From positions 124,001 through 188,000 of the forward strand of contig NZ_VKDF01000003.1 in assembly GCF_007096355.1 (NCBI RefSeq): a stretch of DNA of 64,000 bases, given 5' to 3'. Below, one piece after another: positions 45,907 through 55,158 of the stretch. The position numbers and the translations under genes were made by a program. The stretch's first letter is position 1; each line of letters opens with the position of its first letter. Under the pieces are notes generated by a model, which saw only the letters and a program-made list of their open reading frames with translations, was not told the DNA's origin and did no database searches. The DNA comes from Paracoccus sp. M683 (lineage in GTDB: Bacteria; Pseudomonadota; Alphaproteobacteria; Rhodobacterales; Rhodobacteraceae).

Positions 45907-47697
45907 CTAGCGGCCCACCGCATATGCTTGCATCAGTCGCGGCGTGGCGGCGGCGGTCAACAGCCCGTCAGGGTCGCGCCGCGCGGCGGTCAGCCGACCG
46001 ATGGCCCAGGGTTGGGACACGGTGACCCGATGGCCGCGCGCCCGAAGATCGGCAATGACCGCCTCGCCAATATCGGGTTCGATCAGCATCTCGCCCGGCT
46101 TCGCCTCGCGCGGGTAGAAGCTGGATTGGAAATGCAGGCTGTGGAACAGGGGGGAATCCATGCCTTTCTGCATGTCCAGCCCGTGATGGACGTAACGCAG
46201 GAACCAGATCAGCTGCCATTGGTCCTGCTGGTCGCCGCCAGGCGTGCCAAAGGCGATACGGGTGCCATCCTTTTCCGCCAGCGAGGGCGTCAGCGTCGTG
46301 CGTGGCCGCGCGCCGGGTTTCAGCGAGGTGGGCAGGCCCTCTTGCAGCCAGAACATCTGCGCCCGGCTGTTCAGCGGGAAGCCCAGCCCCGGCACCACCG
46401 GGTTCGATTGCAGCCACCCGCCCGAGGGCGTAGCGCTGACCATATTGCCCCAACGGTCGATCACATCGAGATGCACGGTATCGCCCCGGCGCTCGGTCAG
46501 ATGCGCCATGGTGGGTTCACCCGCGCTGACCCCGCGGGCGGCGGCGAAATCGCGGGCGGCGCGGGCGATGGCGGCATCGGCCAGATGTTCCAGACCGGGC
46601 AGCCGGCCGGGGCGCTGTTCCAGACTGGCCTGCGGCCCGATCAGCCGGGCACGCTCGGCCCCGTATTCGGGGGACAGCAGCACATCAAGGGGAATGTCGA
46701 AATGCGCGGGATCGCCGTAATAGGCCTCGCGGTCGGCATAGGCCAGTTTCATCGCCTCGATCACGGTATGGACGAAATTGGCGCCCATCGGATCCATCGC
46801 GGCGATGTCGAAATTGCGCAGGATCTGCAAGGCTTGCAACAGCACCGGCCCTTGCGACCAGGGCGCGGTCTTCATTACCGTCCAGCCGTGATAGTCGATG
46901 CTGACCGGGGCCTCCCATCTGGCCTGCCAGCCCGCCATATCGGCGCGCGACAACACGCCTGCATGGGCAGCGCCCGAGACGTCCATCACCTTTGCCCCGT
47001 CCAGATAATCGCAGATCGCATCGGCGATGAAGCCCTGCGACCAGATGCGGCGGGCGGCGTCGATGCGCGCCTCGCGGCTGTCGCCCTGTGTCTCGTCGAC
47101 AAGGCGCTGCCAGGTGGCGGCCAGATCGGGGTTCCTGAACAGCGACCAATCGGCGGGCGGCTGCCCGCCCGGAAGCCAGGTGTCAAAACTGCTGGGCCAT
47201 TCCTCGCGGAAGAAGCCGGCGATCCCCGCAATGGTTTTCACCACGGCAGGCAGGATCGGATGGCCGTCGCGGGCATAGCCGATGGCGGGTTCCATCACCT
47301 CGGCCAGTTCCATGCTGCCATGGTCGCGCAACATCAGCATCCAGCCATCGAAAGACCCCGGCACCACGGTCGCCAGCAGGCCCGATCCGGGGATCAGCCC
47401 GTCGCCGAAGAACTGCCGGTAATGGTCCATCGTCGCGCCGGCCGGCGCCACGCCCTGCGCGCAGAGAACCTTGGTTTCACCCGTTTCGCCGATATGGACG
47501 ATCGCCGGCAGATCGCCGCCCGGCCCGTTCAGATGCGGCTCGACAACTTGCAGGACCAGCCCTGCGGCAACGGCCGCGTCAAAGGCATTGCCGCCGCGTT
47601 CCAGCATCGCCATGCCGGCGGCCGAGCCAAGCCAATGGGTCGAGGTGACGGTGCCGAAGGTGCCGCGAATATCGGGGCGGGTGGTGAATTGGTTCAT
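45907..47697 (-). CDS. Gamma-glutamyltransferase family protein, without signal peptide
   Basis: A 596-residue Ntn-hydrolase precursor of the gamma-glutamyltransferase family. The nucleophile threonine is predicted at T407 in GDTVHLDVIDRWGNMVSATP, where autoprocessing would give large and small subunits. Other marks are MLERGGNAFDAAVAAGLVL near the start and FGTPGGDQQDQWQL near the end. The N-terminus is hydrophilic, so the enzyme looks cytoplasmic, unlike E. coli Ggt. It sits after pxpA and before tauE, suggesting gamma-glutamyl compound breakdown. The exact substrate is unknown. An earlier in-frame start to 47757 overlaps pxpA and has no signal sequence either. Confidence 0.88.
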   Translation of the reverse strand: MNQFTTRPDIRGTFGTVTSTHWLGSAAGMAMLERGGNAFDAAVAAGLVLQVVEPHLNGPGGDLPAIVHIGETGETKVLCAQGVAPAGATMDHYRQFFGDGLIPGSGLLATVVPGSFDGWMLMLRDHGSMELAEVMEPAIGYARDGHPILPAVVKTIAGIAGFFREEWPSSFDTWLPGGQPPADWSLFRNPDLAATWQRLVDETQGDSREARIDAARRIWSQGFIADAICDYLDGAKVMDVSGAAHAGVLSRADMAGWQARWEAPVSIDYHGWTVMKTAPWSQGPVLLQALQILRNFDIAAMDPMGANFVHTVIEAMKLAYADREAYYGDPAHFDIPLDVLLSPEYGAERARLIGPQASLEQRPGRLPGLEHLADAAIARAARDFAAARGVSAGEPTMAHLTERRGDTVHLDVIDRWGNMVSATPSGGWLQSNPVVPGLGFPLNSRAQMFWLQEGLPTSLKPGARPRTTLTPSLAEKDGTRIAFGTPGGDQQDQWQLIWFLRYVHHGLDMQKGMDSPLFHSLHFQSSFYPREAKPGEMLIEPDIGEAVIADLRARGHRVTVSQPWAIGRLTAARRDPDGLLTAAATPRLMQAYAVGR

Positions 47698-47722
47698 GGA
47701 TTCCTGCTTTCGGTTCGTCGGA

Positions 47723-48490
47723 TCAGGCGGTCGCGCCCGAGAACTGCCGCACGGCAATGCCCGAGCCAGTCAGGTGATCGCGCACCGCCGCCGCGATGGC
47801 CACCGCGCCGGGGCTGTCGCCATGCACGCAGATGGTGTCGATCCGGCAAGGGATGCGCTTGCCGCTTTCGGTGATGATGCCGCCGGCGCGGATCATGTCC
47901 TCCATCCGCTTGCCGACGATGGCCGGGTCGTGCAGCACCGCGCCGGGCTTGCTGCGATCGACCAGTGTGGCATCGTCATTATAGGCGCGGTCGGCAAAGA
48001 TTTCGTTGGCATAAGCCGCGCCCAGTTCGCGGGCGACGGCCTCAGAGGCGGTGGCGGCCAGGGTGACAAGGATGATCTGCGGATCGACCCGCAAGGCGGC
48101 GCTGTAACAGGCGCGGGCGATGTCGGCATCCTCGCTGGCCATGTTGGCGACCGCGCCATGCAGCTTCAGATGCCGCACCGCGCCCCCGGCCAGTCGCGCC
48201 ATGCCCTGCGCCGCGCCCAGCTGATAGGCGACCATATTGCCCAGCTCTTCGGCTGACAGTTTCATCCTCCGGCGGCCAAAGCCCTGAAGATCGGCAAAGC
48301 CCGGATGGGCACCAATGCCCACGCCGTTTTCCGCCGCACGCCGCATGGTCGCCGCCATCACATCGGCATCGCCCGCATGAAAGCCGCAGGCGATATTGGC
48401 CGAGGTGATGATATCCAGCAGCGCCGCATCGTCGCCCATGCGCCATGGCCCGAAGGATTCCCCCATATCCGAGTTCAGATCCACCTGCAT
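47723..48490 (-). CDS. pxpA: 5-oxoprolinase subunit PxpA (LamB/YcsF family)
   Basis: A 255-residue subunit of the prokaryotic ATP-dependent 5-oxoprolinase, which opens 5-oxoproline to glutamate. The opening VDLNSDMGESFGPW and the segments ANIACGFHAGDA and GAHPGFADLQGFGRR are diagnostic, as is the end ICVHGDSPGAV. It follows pxpC with a one-base overlap. Confidence 0.95.
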   Translation of the reverse strand: MQVDLNSDMGESFGPWRMGDDAALLDIITSANIACGFHAGDADVMAATMRRAAENGVGIGAHPGFADLQGFGRRRMKLSAEELGNMVAYQLGAAQGMARLAGGAVRHLKLHGAVANMASEDADIARACYSAALRVDPQIILVTLAATASEAVARELGAAYANEIFADRAYNDDATLVDRSKPGAVLHDPAIVGKRMEDMIRAGGIITESGKRIPCRIDTICVHGDSPGAVAIAAAVRDHLTGSGIAVRQFSGATA

Positions 48491-49506
48491 CAGCCGTCCT
48501 CCAGTTCATCCCCTCGGGTTACACCGCCGACCAGCTGAAAGCCCAACAGATCGGGTATCATGGCTGGGTCGCGCACCAGATTGCGGCAGCGCCCGGCTGT
48601 TTCTCGTAACAGTTGCGCATCGCTGCGGTAAAGCGCATCGGCCTGATCAAGGCTCAGCCGCAAAAACTGGATCTGCCCGCCCGGCGGTGTTTGGGCGATC
48701 TGGGCCAGATCGGTCGGGATCACCGTGCCGATGCGGGGATAGCCGCCCATGGTCTGACATTCCGCCAGCAGCACATAGGGCACACCGTCGCCGGTCATCT
48801 GCACATCCCCCGGTCCCACCATCTCGGATGCCAGCCCGCCGGCCTGGTCCGAGGCAAACCGCGCCTCGGCATCCAGCCGCACACCCTGGCGATTGCCGCG
48901 CGGGGCGCGGGTGAACCGGGTTTCGACGAAACTGGCCAGGGTTTCGGGGGTGAACAGCGCGGTCTGCGGCCCGTCGATGATACGGATCAGGCCGCCGCGA
49001 AAGCGGTTTGAGACCTCAATGATGCGCGCGGGCGCCTCGGGGTCGGGATCGGTCCCAAGCGGCAGGCGGTCACCTGCGGTCAACATGCCGCCAAGCCCGA
49101 TGTTCAGATGGGCCGCGCGACTGCCCAGCCAGGGGGGCGTGGCAATTCCACCCGCAGGCGTCAGATAGCTGAAGGCACCCGATTGTGCGCCGCCGATCCG
49201 CAAGTGCTGCCCCGGTTCGATCCGGTGACTGGCCTGCCATTGCAGGGGGGCGTCGTCCAGCGTGGCGGTCATGGGCGCGCCGGTCAGGGCGATGCGCATG
49301 GGTTTGGTGGTGGCAAAGACGCCGCCTGCGCCCGCCATCTCGACCCCGGCGACGACGGCGTTCAGACCCAGCAAGGCCGCCGCCTCGATCAAGGCCAGCC
49401 GGTCCATCGCGCCGCCCCGTGACAGGCCTTGCGCGATATGGCCCGGACGTCCGTGATCCTGCACGCTGAGCAGCCCATCTGCCCGGATGACTTGCAATTC
49501 GTTCAT
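48490..49506 (-). CDS. pxpC: 5-oxoprolinase subunit PxpC (biotin-dependent carboxyltransferase-like)
   Basis: A 338-residue protein with the cyclophilin-like KipA/AHS2 fold. LLSVQDHGRPGHIAQGLSRG opens it, GAFSYLTPAGGIATPPWLGS lies near residue 105, and LLAECQTMGGYPRIGTVIP near 250. Despite the domain name it is a 5-oxoprolinase subunit and acts with PxpA and PxpB. It overlaps pxpB by four bases. Confidence 0.93.
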   Translation of the reverse strand: MNELQVIRADGLLSVQDHGRPGHIAQGLSRGGAMDRLALIEAAALLGLNAVVAGVEMAGAGGVFATTKPMRIALTGAPMTATLDDAPLQWQASHRIEPGQHLRIGGAQSGAFSYLTPAGGIATPPWLGSRAAHLNIGLGGMLTAGDRLPLGTDPDPEAPARIIEVSNRFRGGLIRIIDGPQTALFTPETLASFVETRFTRAPRGNRQGVRLDAEARFASDQAGGLASEMVGPGDVQMTGDGVPYVLLAECQTMGGYPRIGTVIPTDLAQIAQTPPGGQIQFLRLSLDQADALYRSDAQLLRETAGRCRNLVRDPAMIPDLLGFQLVGGVTRGDELEDG

Positions 49507-50252
49507 CCCAGAACCTCAAGCCGCGCGCCACCCAGCCCGTCATCACGGGCCATCAGCCCGTCCAGCTGGTCAGCCGCGACAGCTGCATAGCGGATGGCAT
49601 CGCCGGCCCGCAGCGGCATCGGATCCTGACGATCCGGGTCGAAGGCGCGAAACCCCGTTCGTGCGATCTGGCGCCATCCGGTTGCAGAAGCTGCGGTGAA
49701 CATGACCAGCTGGCGCACGGCTGATACGACCGCCCCGGCCGGGACCATCGGATTCAACTCGCTCATCCGGGGCAGATTCCACGGCTCGGGCAGCAGGCCG
49801 ATATAGGGCTGGCCAGGGGCGTATCCGATCGCCAGAACGCGCAGATCGGCTTGGCACAGCTGGTCCACCGCGGCCTGTTCCGACAGGTCGATGGCACGTG
49901 CGATCTGGCCCAGTTGCGGGCCGTGTTCGCCACCAAAGGCCGCGGGAATGGTCCAGCGCCGCGCAGGGGCGGGCAGGGCACGCGGATGCGCTGCCACCGC
50001 CTGCGCGCGTGTCAGCGCGTCCCGCATCAATGCCGCTCGTGCGATGATCGCGGCGTCAAAGCGCATCAGAACCGAGACAAGTCCCGGCGCGATCTCGGTC
50101 ACGCCCTGCGGCGCATCGCCCGCCAGATCGGCGGCCAGCAACTGCGCGGCGGCCATCGCCCGAGGCTCTGGGTTCAGCGAGAAGCGGATGACCACGCCAT
50201 CCAGCCCGGCTGGCAAGGCTTCGGGGACAAGGATCGGCATGTCATCGGGCAT
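49503..50252 (-). CDS. pxpB: 5-oxoprolinase subunit PxpB (KipI/AHS1 family)
   Basis: A 249-residue partner of PxpC. The family signature is seen as FGGEHGPQLGQIA, IGYAPGQPYIGLLPEPWNLPR and PAGAVVSAVRQLVMFTAAS. ATG at 50252 follows GAAGGA; the frame could extend to 50426, but the added part reads like noncoding sequence. It is the first gene of pxpB-pxpC-pxpA-ggt-tauE, so the operon promoter should lie in the 194-base gap shared with the divergent DUF3396 gene. Confidence 0.92.
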   Translation of the reverse strand: MPDDMPILVPEALPAGLDGVVIRFSLNPEPRAMAAAQLLAADLAGDAPQGVTEIAPGLVSVLMRFDAAIIARAALMRDALTRAQAVAAHPRALPAPARRWTIPAAFGGEHGPQLGQIARAIDLSEQAAVDQLCQADLRVLAIGYAPGQPYIGLLPEPWNLPRMSELNPMVPAGAVVSAVRQLVMFTAASATGWRQIARTGFRAFDPDRQDPMPLRAGDAIRYAAVAADQLDGLMARDDGLGGARLEVLG

Positions 50253-50333
50253 TCGGCTATCCTTCGGACCCAGGCCGTGGTCTGGCGGCATCCTGCGTCG
50301 CAATCTGCAACATGTGCAAGCCGCAGCATGGAT

Positions 50334-50346
50334 ATTTGCCGCAAAT
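50334..50346. promoter_or_regulatory. Palindrome in the divergent pxpB / DUF3396 gap
   Basis: ATTTGC-C-GCAAAT is a perfect 6-1-6 palindrome, 82 bases upstream of pxpB and 101 bases upstream of the DUF3396 gene. A looser inverted repeat CCCGG (50397-50401) / CCGGG (50411-50415) lies nearer the latter. It could be the site of a GntR- or LysR-type regulator; no such gene is in the window. Confidence 0.35.
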
Positions 50347-50446
50347 CGTCTGGGCGGAAACCTTTTGTCAGGTATTTCATCGTATTCCTGGTCAGGCCCG
50401 GAGATTTCAGCCGGGAACAAAGGCATCGAAAACGGAGGCGCCGCCC

Positions 50447-51451
50447 ATGTTCAAACCCGCGCTGACCCAAAATGTTCTGGCAGGTGCCGCCGACCGTCCG
50501 GCCGCATCGGATTATTTCTATCTTGAGGGGCGGACCATCGCCACGCCGGTCTTCAGAATCCTGCTGTGGTGCGATGGTCACTGGCGGGACCGGGCGAATC
50601 GGCAGGCGATGCTGGGGGTGTTCGACCTGTTCTGCCTGCGATGGTCCGGCCAGTTCCACAGTCTGACGCGGGCGAGTGCCGATCAACCGCCACGCACCTG
50701 CCCGAACACCGATGCATCACTTGCGGCCCTGCGTGCGGAACTGGCTGCGGGCACCGCGCGCATGGATAGCGGCATCCGTCTGGCGGGCTGGACAGACAGC
50801 CCTCATTTCATCGAATCCGCGCCCTGTCTGCGGCTTGGTGAGCTTGGCGATCTGGCGTTTCTGGCGCTGGAACTGCCGCCCGACGCAGATGATCTGGTGG
50901 ACTTTACCGATCAGGTGACGGAATTTGCTTCGGCCATGTCATTGCGCTGTGGTGTTGCAGGGTTCGGATATTTTCTGCCTGACTATCTGGAAAGCCTGGT
51001 CTTTGCCTTGCCGATGGCCATGGCACGGACGAATGCCGCCATTGAGGTGACGCCACGCTGTGTCGCTTTCTGTATCATGCCGCAGGCCCTTGCAACGCAA
51101 GACGTCGACGAGGATCCCCCGGTTGCTGTCGGATTGGCTGATATCGGCTGGCGCACGCTGATCGGCGCGGGCTTCCGTGACCGGCTGCCGGATCTGTCGA
51201 TGCTGGCGAAAGGGGGGGATGTGGCCGTTGACCGGCGTGGCGAGCTGGTGGTCGTGACCGCCGGTGATCGGCCCGTTTGGGGCAGGGTCCTGCCGCAAGA
51301 GGACATTGCACCCTATCAGCGTGTTGCCAAGGCGCTTGGCCCATTGCGGATCAGCCCGCGCCTGGCGCAGCGGCACCTGTTTGGTGGCGACAATGGCGAC
51401 CCCGAGCGGAATGACAGGGTGCAGGCCTATCTTAACCGTCTGGATGATTGA
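50447..51451 (+). CDS. DUF3396-type protein (type VI immunity-like)
   Basis: A 334-residue soluble protein. I place it tentatively in the DUF3396/TsiV-like family, which includes immunity proteins against type VI secretion effectors. Support is by pattern memory only: FRILLWCDGHWRDRANRQAM near residue 32, and the C-terminal order W..LIGAGFRDRL, VVVTAGDRPVWG, YQRVAKALGPLRI. The start ATG 50447 follows ACGGAGG; an upstream start at 50312 would include noncoding-looking sequence. It stands alone, with no effector, VgrG or PAAR gene nearby. It could have another function. Confidence 0.5.
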   Translation: MFKPALTQNVLAGAADRPAASDYFYLEGRTIATPVFRILLWCDGHWRDRANRQAMLGVFDLFCLRWSGQFHSLTRASADQPPRTCPNTDASLAALRAELAAGTARMDSGIRLAGWTDSPHFIESAPCLRLGELGDLAFLALELPPDADDLVDFTDQVTEFASAMSLRCGVAGFGYFLPDYLESLVFALPMAMARTNAAIEVTPRCVAFCIMPQALATQDVDEDPPVAVGLADIGWRTLIGAGFRDRLPDLSMLAKGGDVAVDRRGELVVVTAGDRPVWGRVLPQEDIAPYQRVAKALGPLRISPRLAQRHLFGGDNGDPERNDRVQAYLNRLDD

Positions 51452-51645
51452 TGGTGGCCAGACCCCAAATCGGCGCGGCGGCGTCCGTCGCTTTGACCGC
51501 CATCCATTCTTGGTCGGGCCGGCGGCTCTTCTGCACTTGAGGCGGGGCGCGCTGGGGACTAGATACCCCCAATGTCAATGAACTGGTTGACGAAATCGCC
51601 TGCTGGTTGGCGGTATCGGATCTGACAATGCTGTGCGGAGGTATC

Positions 51646-53805
51646 ATGACTTCATATGTTTCGCGACATGGGCTGGAGGTAGCCGCACCGCTTGCCGAAC
51701 TGATCGAGACCCGGATTCTGACCGGCGTGGATGCCGATGCGTTCTGGTCCGGTTATCATGCGCTGCTGCGCGATCTGATGCCGGAAAATGCCGCATTGCT
51801 GGACCGGCGCGCCGCATTGCAGGCCCGGATCGACGACTGGCATGTCGCGCATCGTGGGCAACCCCATGATGCCCAGGCCTATCGGCAATTCCTGACGGAA
51901 ATCGGCTATCTGGTGCCGGCACCAGAGCATTTTTCCCTTGGAACCACCAATGTCGATGCTGAAATCACCTCGACTGCGGGGCCGCAGCTGGTTGTTCCGG
52001 TCATGAACGCGCGCTTCGCGCTGAATGCGGCGAATGCACGGTGGGGATCGCTTTACGATGCGCTCTACGGCACTGACGCGATTGCAGGTGCGCCACAAGG
52101 CAAGGGTTTCGATGCAGCGCGGGGCGCGGAGGTGATTGCCTGGGCGCGGGCGCATCTGGACAGGGTTGCGCCGCTGGCAAGCGGCAGCTGGGCTGATGTC
52201 ACGGCGCTGGATCTGCTGGACGGCGTGCTGCGCGTCACGAACGCCGCAGGGGCAACCGGCCTCGCCGATTCTGCCCAGTTCGCAGGCCATGCGGAGGCAG
52301 GTGATATCTTCTTGCGGGTCAACGGGCTGCTGATCCGGCTGGTGATAGACCCGACATCCACCATCGGCAGGAACGATCCGGCGGGGATCGCCGACATCCT
52401 GCTGGAAAGCGCTGTCACGGCAATCCAGGATTGCGAGGATTCGGTGGCCGCCGTCGATGCCGAGGATAAATGCCTGGTCTATGCCAACTGGCTGGGCCTG
52501 ATGCGCGGAGATCTGGCCGAGACCTTCGAGAAGGGCGGCAAGACGCTGACCCGGCGGCTGAATCCCGATATCGACTATATTGATCCCATGGGCCGGTCGG
52601 TCAGCCATCCGGGCCGGGCACTGCTTCTGGTGCGCAATGTGGGCCATTTGATGCAGACCGACGCGGTCCGCATGGATGGGCGGGATACACCCGAAGGCAT
52701 CATGGATGCCGTTGTCACGGTCGCCGCCGCCATGCATGACCTGAACCGGTCCGAGGGGCCGCGCAACAGCCGCAGGGGCTCTGTCTATGTGGTCAAGCCC
52801 AAGATGCACGGCCCCGACGAGGCCGCCTTTGCCGACAGGCTCTATGGCCGGGTCGAGCAGTTGCTTGGCCTGCCGCGCAACACCGTGAAGCTGGGCGTGA
52901 TGGACGAAGAGAGGCGAACTTCTGCCAATCTGGCGGCCTCGATCGCGGCGGTCCGGGACCGGTGCGTGTTTATCAATACCGGATTTCTGGACCGCACCGG
53001 GGACGAGATCCATACCTCGATGCAGGCCGGCCCGATGGTTCCCAAGGGCGAGATGAAATCCGCCGCGTGGCTTGGCGCATATGAGGATGGGAATGTCGAT
53101 ACCGGCCTGGCAAACGGCCTGGCGGGGCACGCCCAGATCGGCAAGGGGATGTGGGCCAAGCCCGACGCCATGGCCGACATGCTGCGCGAGAAGATTGCCC
53201 ATCCGCAAGCTGGCGCCAACACTGCCTGGGTGCCTTCGCCAACCGCCGCAACATTGCATGCGACCCACTACCACCTTGTTGACGTGACCGGGGTGCAGCG
53301 TGCGCTTGCCGACCGGGCACCAGCGTCGCTGGACCAACTGCTGATCCTGCCGCTGCTGGGCGGGCGCAATCTTTCCGACGACGAGGTCCGGCGCGAACTG
53401 GACAATTCCTGCCAATCCATCCTGGGTTATGTCGTGCGATGGGTCGATCAAGGTGTCGGCTGCTCGAAAGTGCCTGACATCAACGACGTCCCCCTGATGG
53501 AGGATCGCGCGACGCTGCGGATCTCGGCCCAGCATCTTGCCAATTGGCTGCTGCATGGGCTGTGCAGCATCGAGGATATTGATGCCGCGCTGCGCCGCAT
53601 GGCGCCCAAGGTGGATGTCCAGAATGCGGACGACCCGGCCTATCAGCCAATGGCGCCCGGTTTTGACGGTGTGGCCTTCCTGGCTGCGCGCGATCTGATC
53701 TTGCAGGGCGCGACCCAGCCCTCGGGCTATACCGAGCCACTGCTGCATGCCGCCCGCCGCAAGGCGAAGCGGCAGCAAGCCATGGCTTCGGCTGCGGTCG
53801 GCTAG
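51646..53805 (+). CDS. glcB: Malate synthase G
   Basis: A 719-residue monomeric enzyme that condenses glyoxylate with acetyl-CoA to malate. Family marks: [30 protein letters not shown] (in two parts near residue 115), [16 protein letters not shown] near 265, [13 protein letters not shown] near 383, and [18 protein letters not shown] near 443. The length matches the G isoform. ATG 51646 follows GCGGAGG. It is encoded apart from glcDEF but would use their product. The 194 bases before it hold no gene that I can support. Confidence 0.96.
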   Translation: MTSYVSRHGLEVAAPLAELIETRILTGVDADAFWSGYHALLRDLMPENAALLDRRAALQARIDDWHVAHRGQPHDAQAYRQFLTEIGYLVPAPEHFSLGTTNVDAEITSTAGPQLVVPVMNARFALNAANARWGSLYDALYGTDAIAGAPQGKGFDAARGAEVIAWARAHLDRVAPLASGSWADVTALDLLDGVLRVTNAAGATGLADSAQFAGHAEAGDIFLRVNGLLIRLVIDPTSTIGRNDPAGIADILLESAVTAIQDCEDSVAAVDAEDKCLVYANWLGLMRGDLAETFEKGGKTLTRRLNPDIDYIDPMGRSVSHPGRALLLVRNVGHLMQTDAVRMDGRDTPEGIMDAVVTVAAAMHDLNRSEGPRNSRRGSVYVVKPKMHGPDEAAFADRLYGRVEQLLGLPRNTVKLGVMDEERRTSANLAASIAAVRDRCVFINTGFLDRTGDEIHTSMQAGPMVPKGEMKSAAWLGAYEDGNVDTGLANGLAGHAQIGKGMWAKPDAMADMLREKIAHPQAGANTAWVPSPTAATLHATHYHLVDVTGVQRALADRAPASLDQLLILPLLGGRNLSDDEVRRELDNSCQSILGYVVRWVDQGVGCSKVPDINDVPLMEDRATLRISAQHLANWLLHGLCSIEDIDAALRRMAPKVDVQNADDPAYQPMAPGFDGVAFLAARDLILQGATQPSGYTEPLLHAARRKAKRQQAMASAAVG

Positions 53806-53914
53806 GGGTTGGCGTGGCACTTGCCGCCATCTCCAGGGGATCGGCCGTGATCACTGCCGTGGGCCCGTCGCAGCGTGACCGGCGACATCGGCGGTATGAT
53901 CAAGGCATGATCCG

Positions 53915-55069
53915 ATGACGCCGCAGGCGCGCGTTGCCGCGGCGATCGACATTCTTGATCAGATCGCCGGTGGCGCTTGGGCCGAGCCGTCGTTGCTGCG
54001 CTGGTCACGGTCTAGCCGGTTTGCCGGATCGGGTGATCGGGCCGCCGTGCGCGATCTTGTCTTTGACGCGCTTCGGCGGCGCGAAGCCTATGCAGCACTG
54101 GGCGGCGGGCATGGGGGGCGCTGCCTGATGTTGGGCAGGATCCGCCATGACGGTGGTGATCCTGATCAGATATTCAATGGCGCGGGCCACGCGCCGGCGC
54201 CGCTGACCAAGGCCGAGCGTCTGGCCGGTATGGCCCCAGACCGCGTTCAGTCGATGAATTTGCCCGAATGGGTGCTGCCGCTTTGGGACACGGCACTGGG
54301 GCGCGAGGCCCAACCCGTCGCCCTGGCGATGGCTGACCGGGCACCGGTGTGGTTGCGGGCAAATCTGGCCAAGGTCACGCCGGATCAGGCCATGGTGGCA
54401 TTGGCCGAGGACGGCATAGCGGTCCGGTCCGATCCGCGCCTGCCCTCGGCGCTTGAGGTCGTGTCGGGCGAGCGAAGGATCGGCGGGTCGCGGAGCTATC
54501 GCGACGGATTGGTCGAATTACAGGATCTGTCACCGCAATTGGCCTGCGCGGCGCTGCCCTTGGTGGCAGGGCAGAGCGTCCTGGACTACTGCGCCGGTGG
54601 GGGCGGCAAGGCGCTTGCGGTTGCTGCCGGATTTCGGGTGTCGGTCGATGCGCATGACGCCGATCCCGCGCGCATGGCCGATCTGCCTGCGCGCGCAACC
54701 CGCGCGGGAACGCCGATCAGACCCGTGGCGCGGCCGCAAGGCGCCTATGACCTTGTCATCACTGATGTGCCCTGTTCCGGTTCGGGCACCTGGCGCCGCA
54801 GCCCTGATGCCAAATGGCGACTGGATCGACGTTCTATGGATAGTCTTTTGAATATTCAATCGAATATCATGGACGAGGTGGTGCCCCTTGTTCGGCGGAT
54901 GGGCTATCTGGCCTATATGACATGCTCGGTTCTGGTCGAGGAAAATGACGGGCAGGCGCAGGCATTTCTCACCCGAAATCCAGATTTCACGCAGGTCATA
55001 CGGCGGCAATGGACCCCCCTCGATGGCAGTGACGGGTTCTTTCTGTCCTTGTTTCAAAGACAAGGATGA
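53915..55069 (+). CDS. RsmB/NOP family RNA cytosine methyltransferase
   Basis: A 384-residue SAM-dependent methyltransferase likely to make 5-methylcytosine in rRNA. An NusB-like N-terminal region (about 1-130) precedes the catalytic domain with VLDYCAGGGGKALA near residue 223. The two cysteines of the mechanism are C287 (VPCSGSGTWRR) and C337 (MTCSVLVEEND). The E. coli equivalent RsmB modifies 16S C967, but the exact site here is not certain. It lies 109 bases after glcB. Confidence 0.87.
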   Translation: MTPQARVAAAIDILDQIAGGAWAEPSLLRWSRSSRFAGSGDRAAVRDLVFDALRRREAYAALGGGHGGRCLMLGRIRHDGGDPDQIFNGAGHAPAPLTKAERLAGMAPDRVQSMNLPEWVLPLWDTALGREAQPVALAMADRAPVWLRANLAKVTPDQAMVALAEDGIAVRSDPRLPSALEVVSGERRIGGSRSYRDGLVELQDLSPQLACAALPLVAGQSVLDYCAGGGGKALAVAAGFRVSVDAHDADPARMADLPARATRAGTPIRPVARPQGAYDLVITDVPCSGSGTWRRSPDAKWRLDRRSMDSLLNIQSNIMDEVVPLVRRMGYLAYMTCSVLVEENDGQAQAFLTRNPDFTQVIRRQWTPLDGSDGFFLSLFQRQG

Positions 55070-55093
55070 ACTGACTGTCAGTTGCCGGTCTTG

Positions 55094-55109
55094 TTAACGT
55101 CATATTAAC
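55094..55109. promoter_or_regulatory. CtrA binding site upstream of cckA
   Basis: TTAACGTCATATTAAC is a perfect match to the alphaproteobacterial CtrA site TTAA-N7-TTAAC. It begins 65 bases before the cckA start and sits in the only noncoding gap (89 bases) before the gene. The placement is right for control of cckA transcription. Confidence 0.75.
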
Positions 55110-55158
55110 GAAAGCGCTGCTAGGATGACCGCGGCGCAATCAGCACGAAGGACGAGAC

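Noticed and set aside
51540..51575. A stretch with CTAGATACCCCC that recalls part of 16S rRNA
   Set aside because: Only a few bases match and the flanking sequence is unrelated; there is no rRNA gene.
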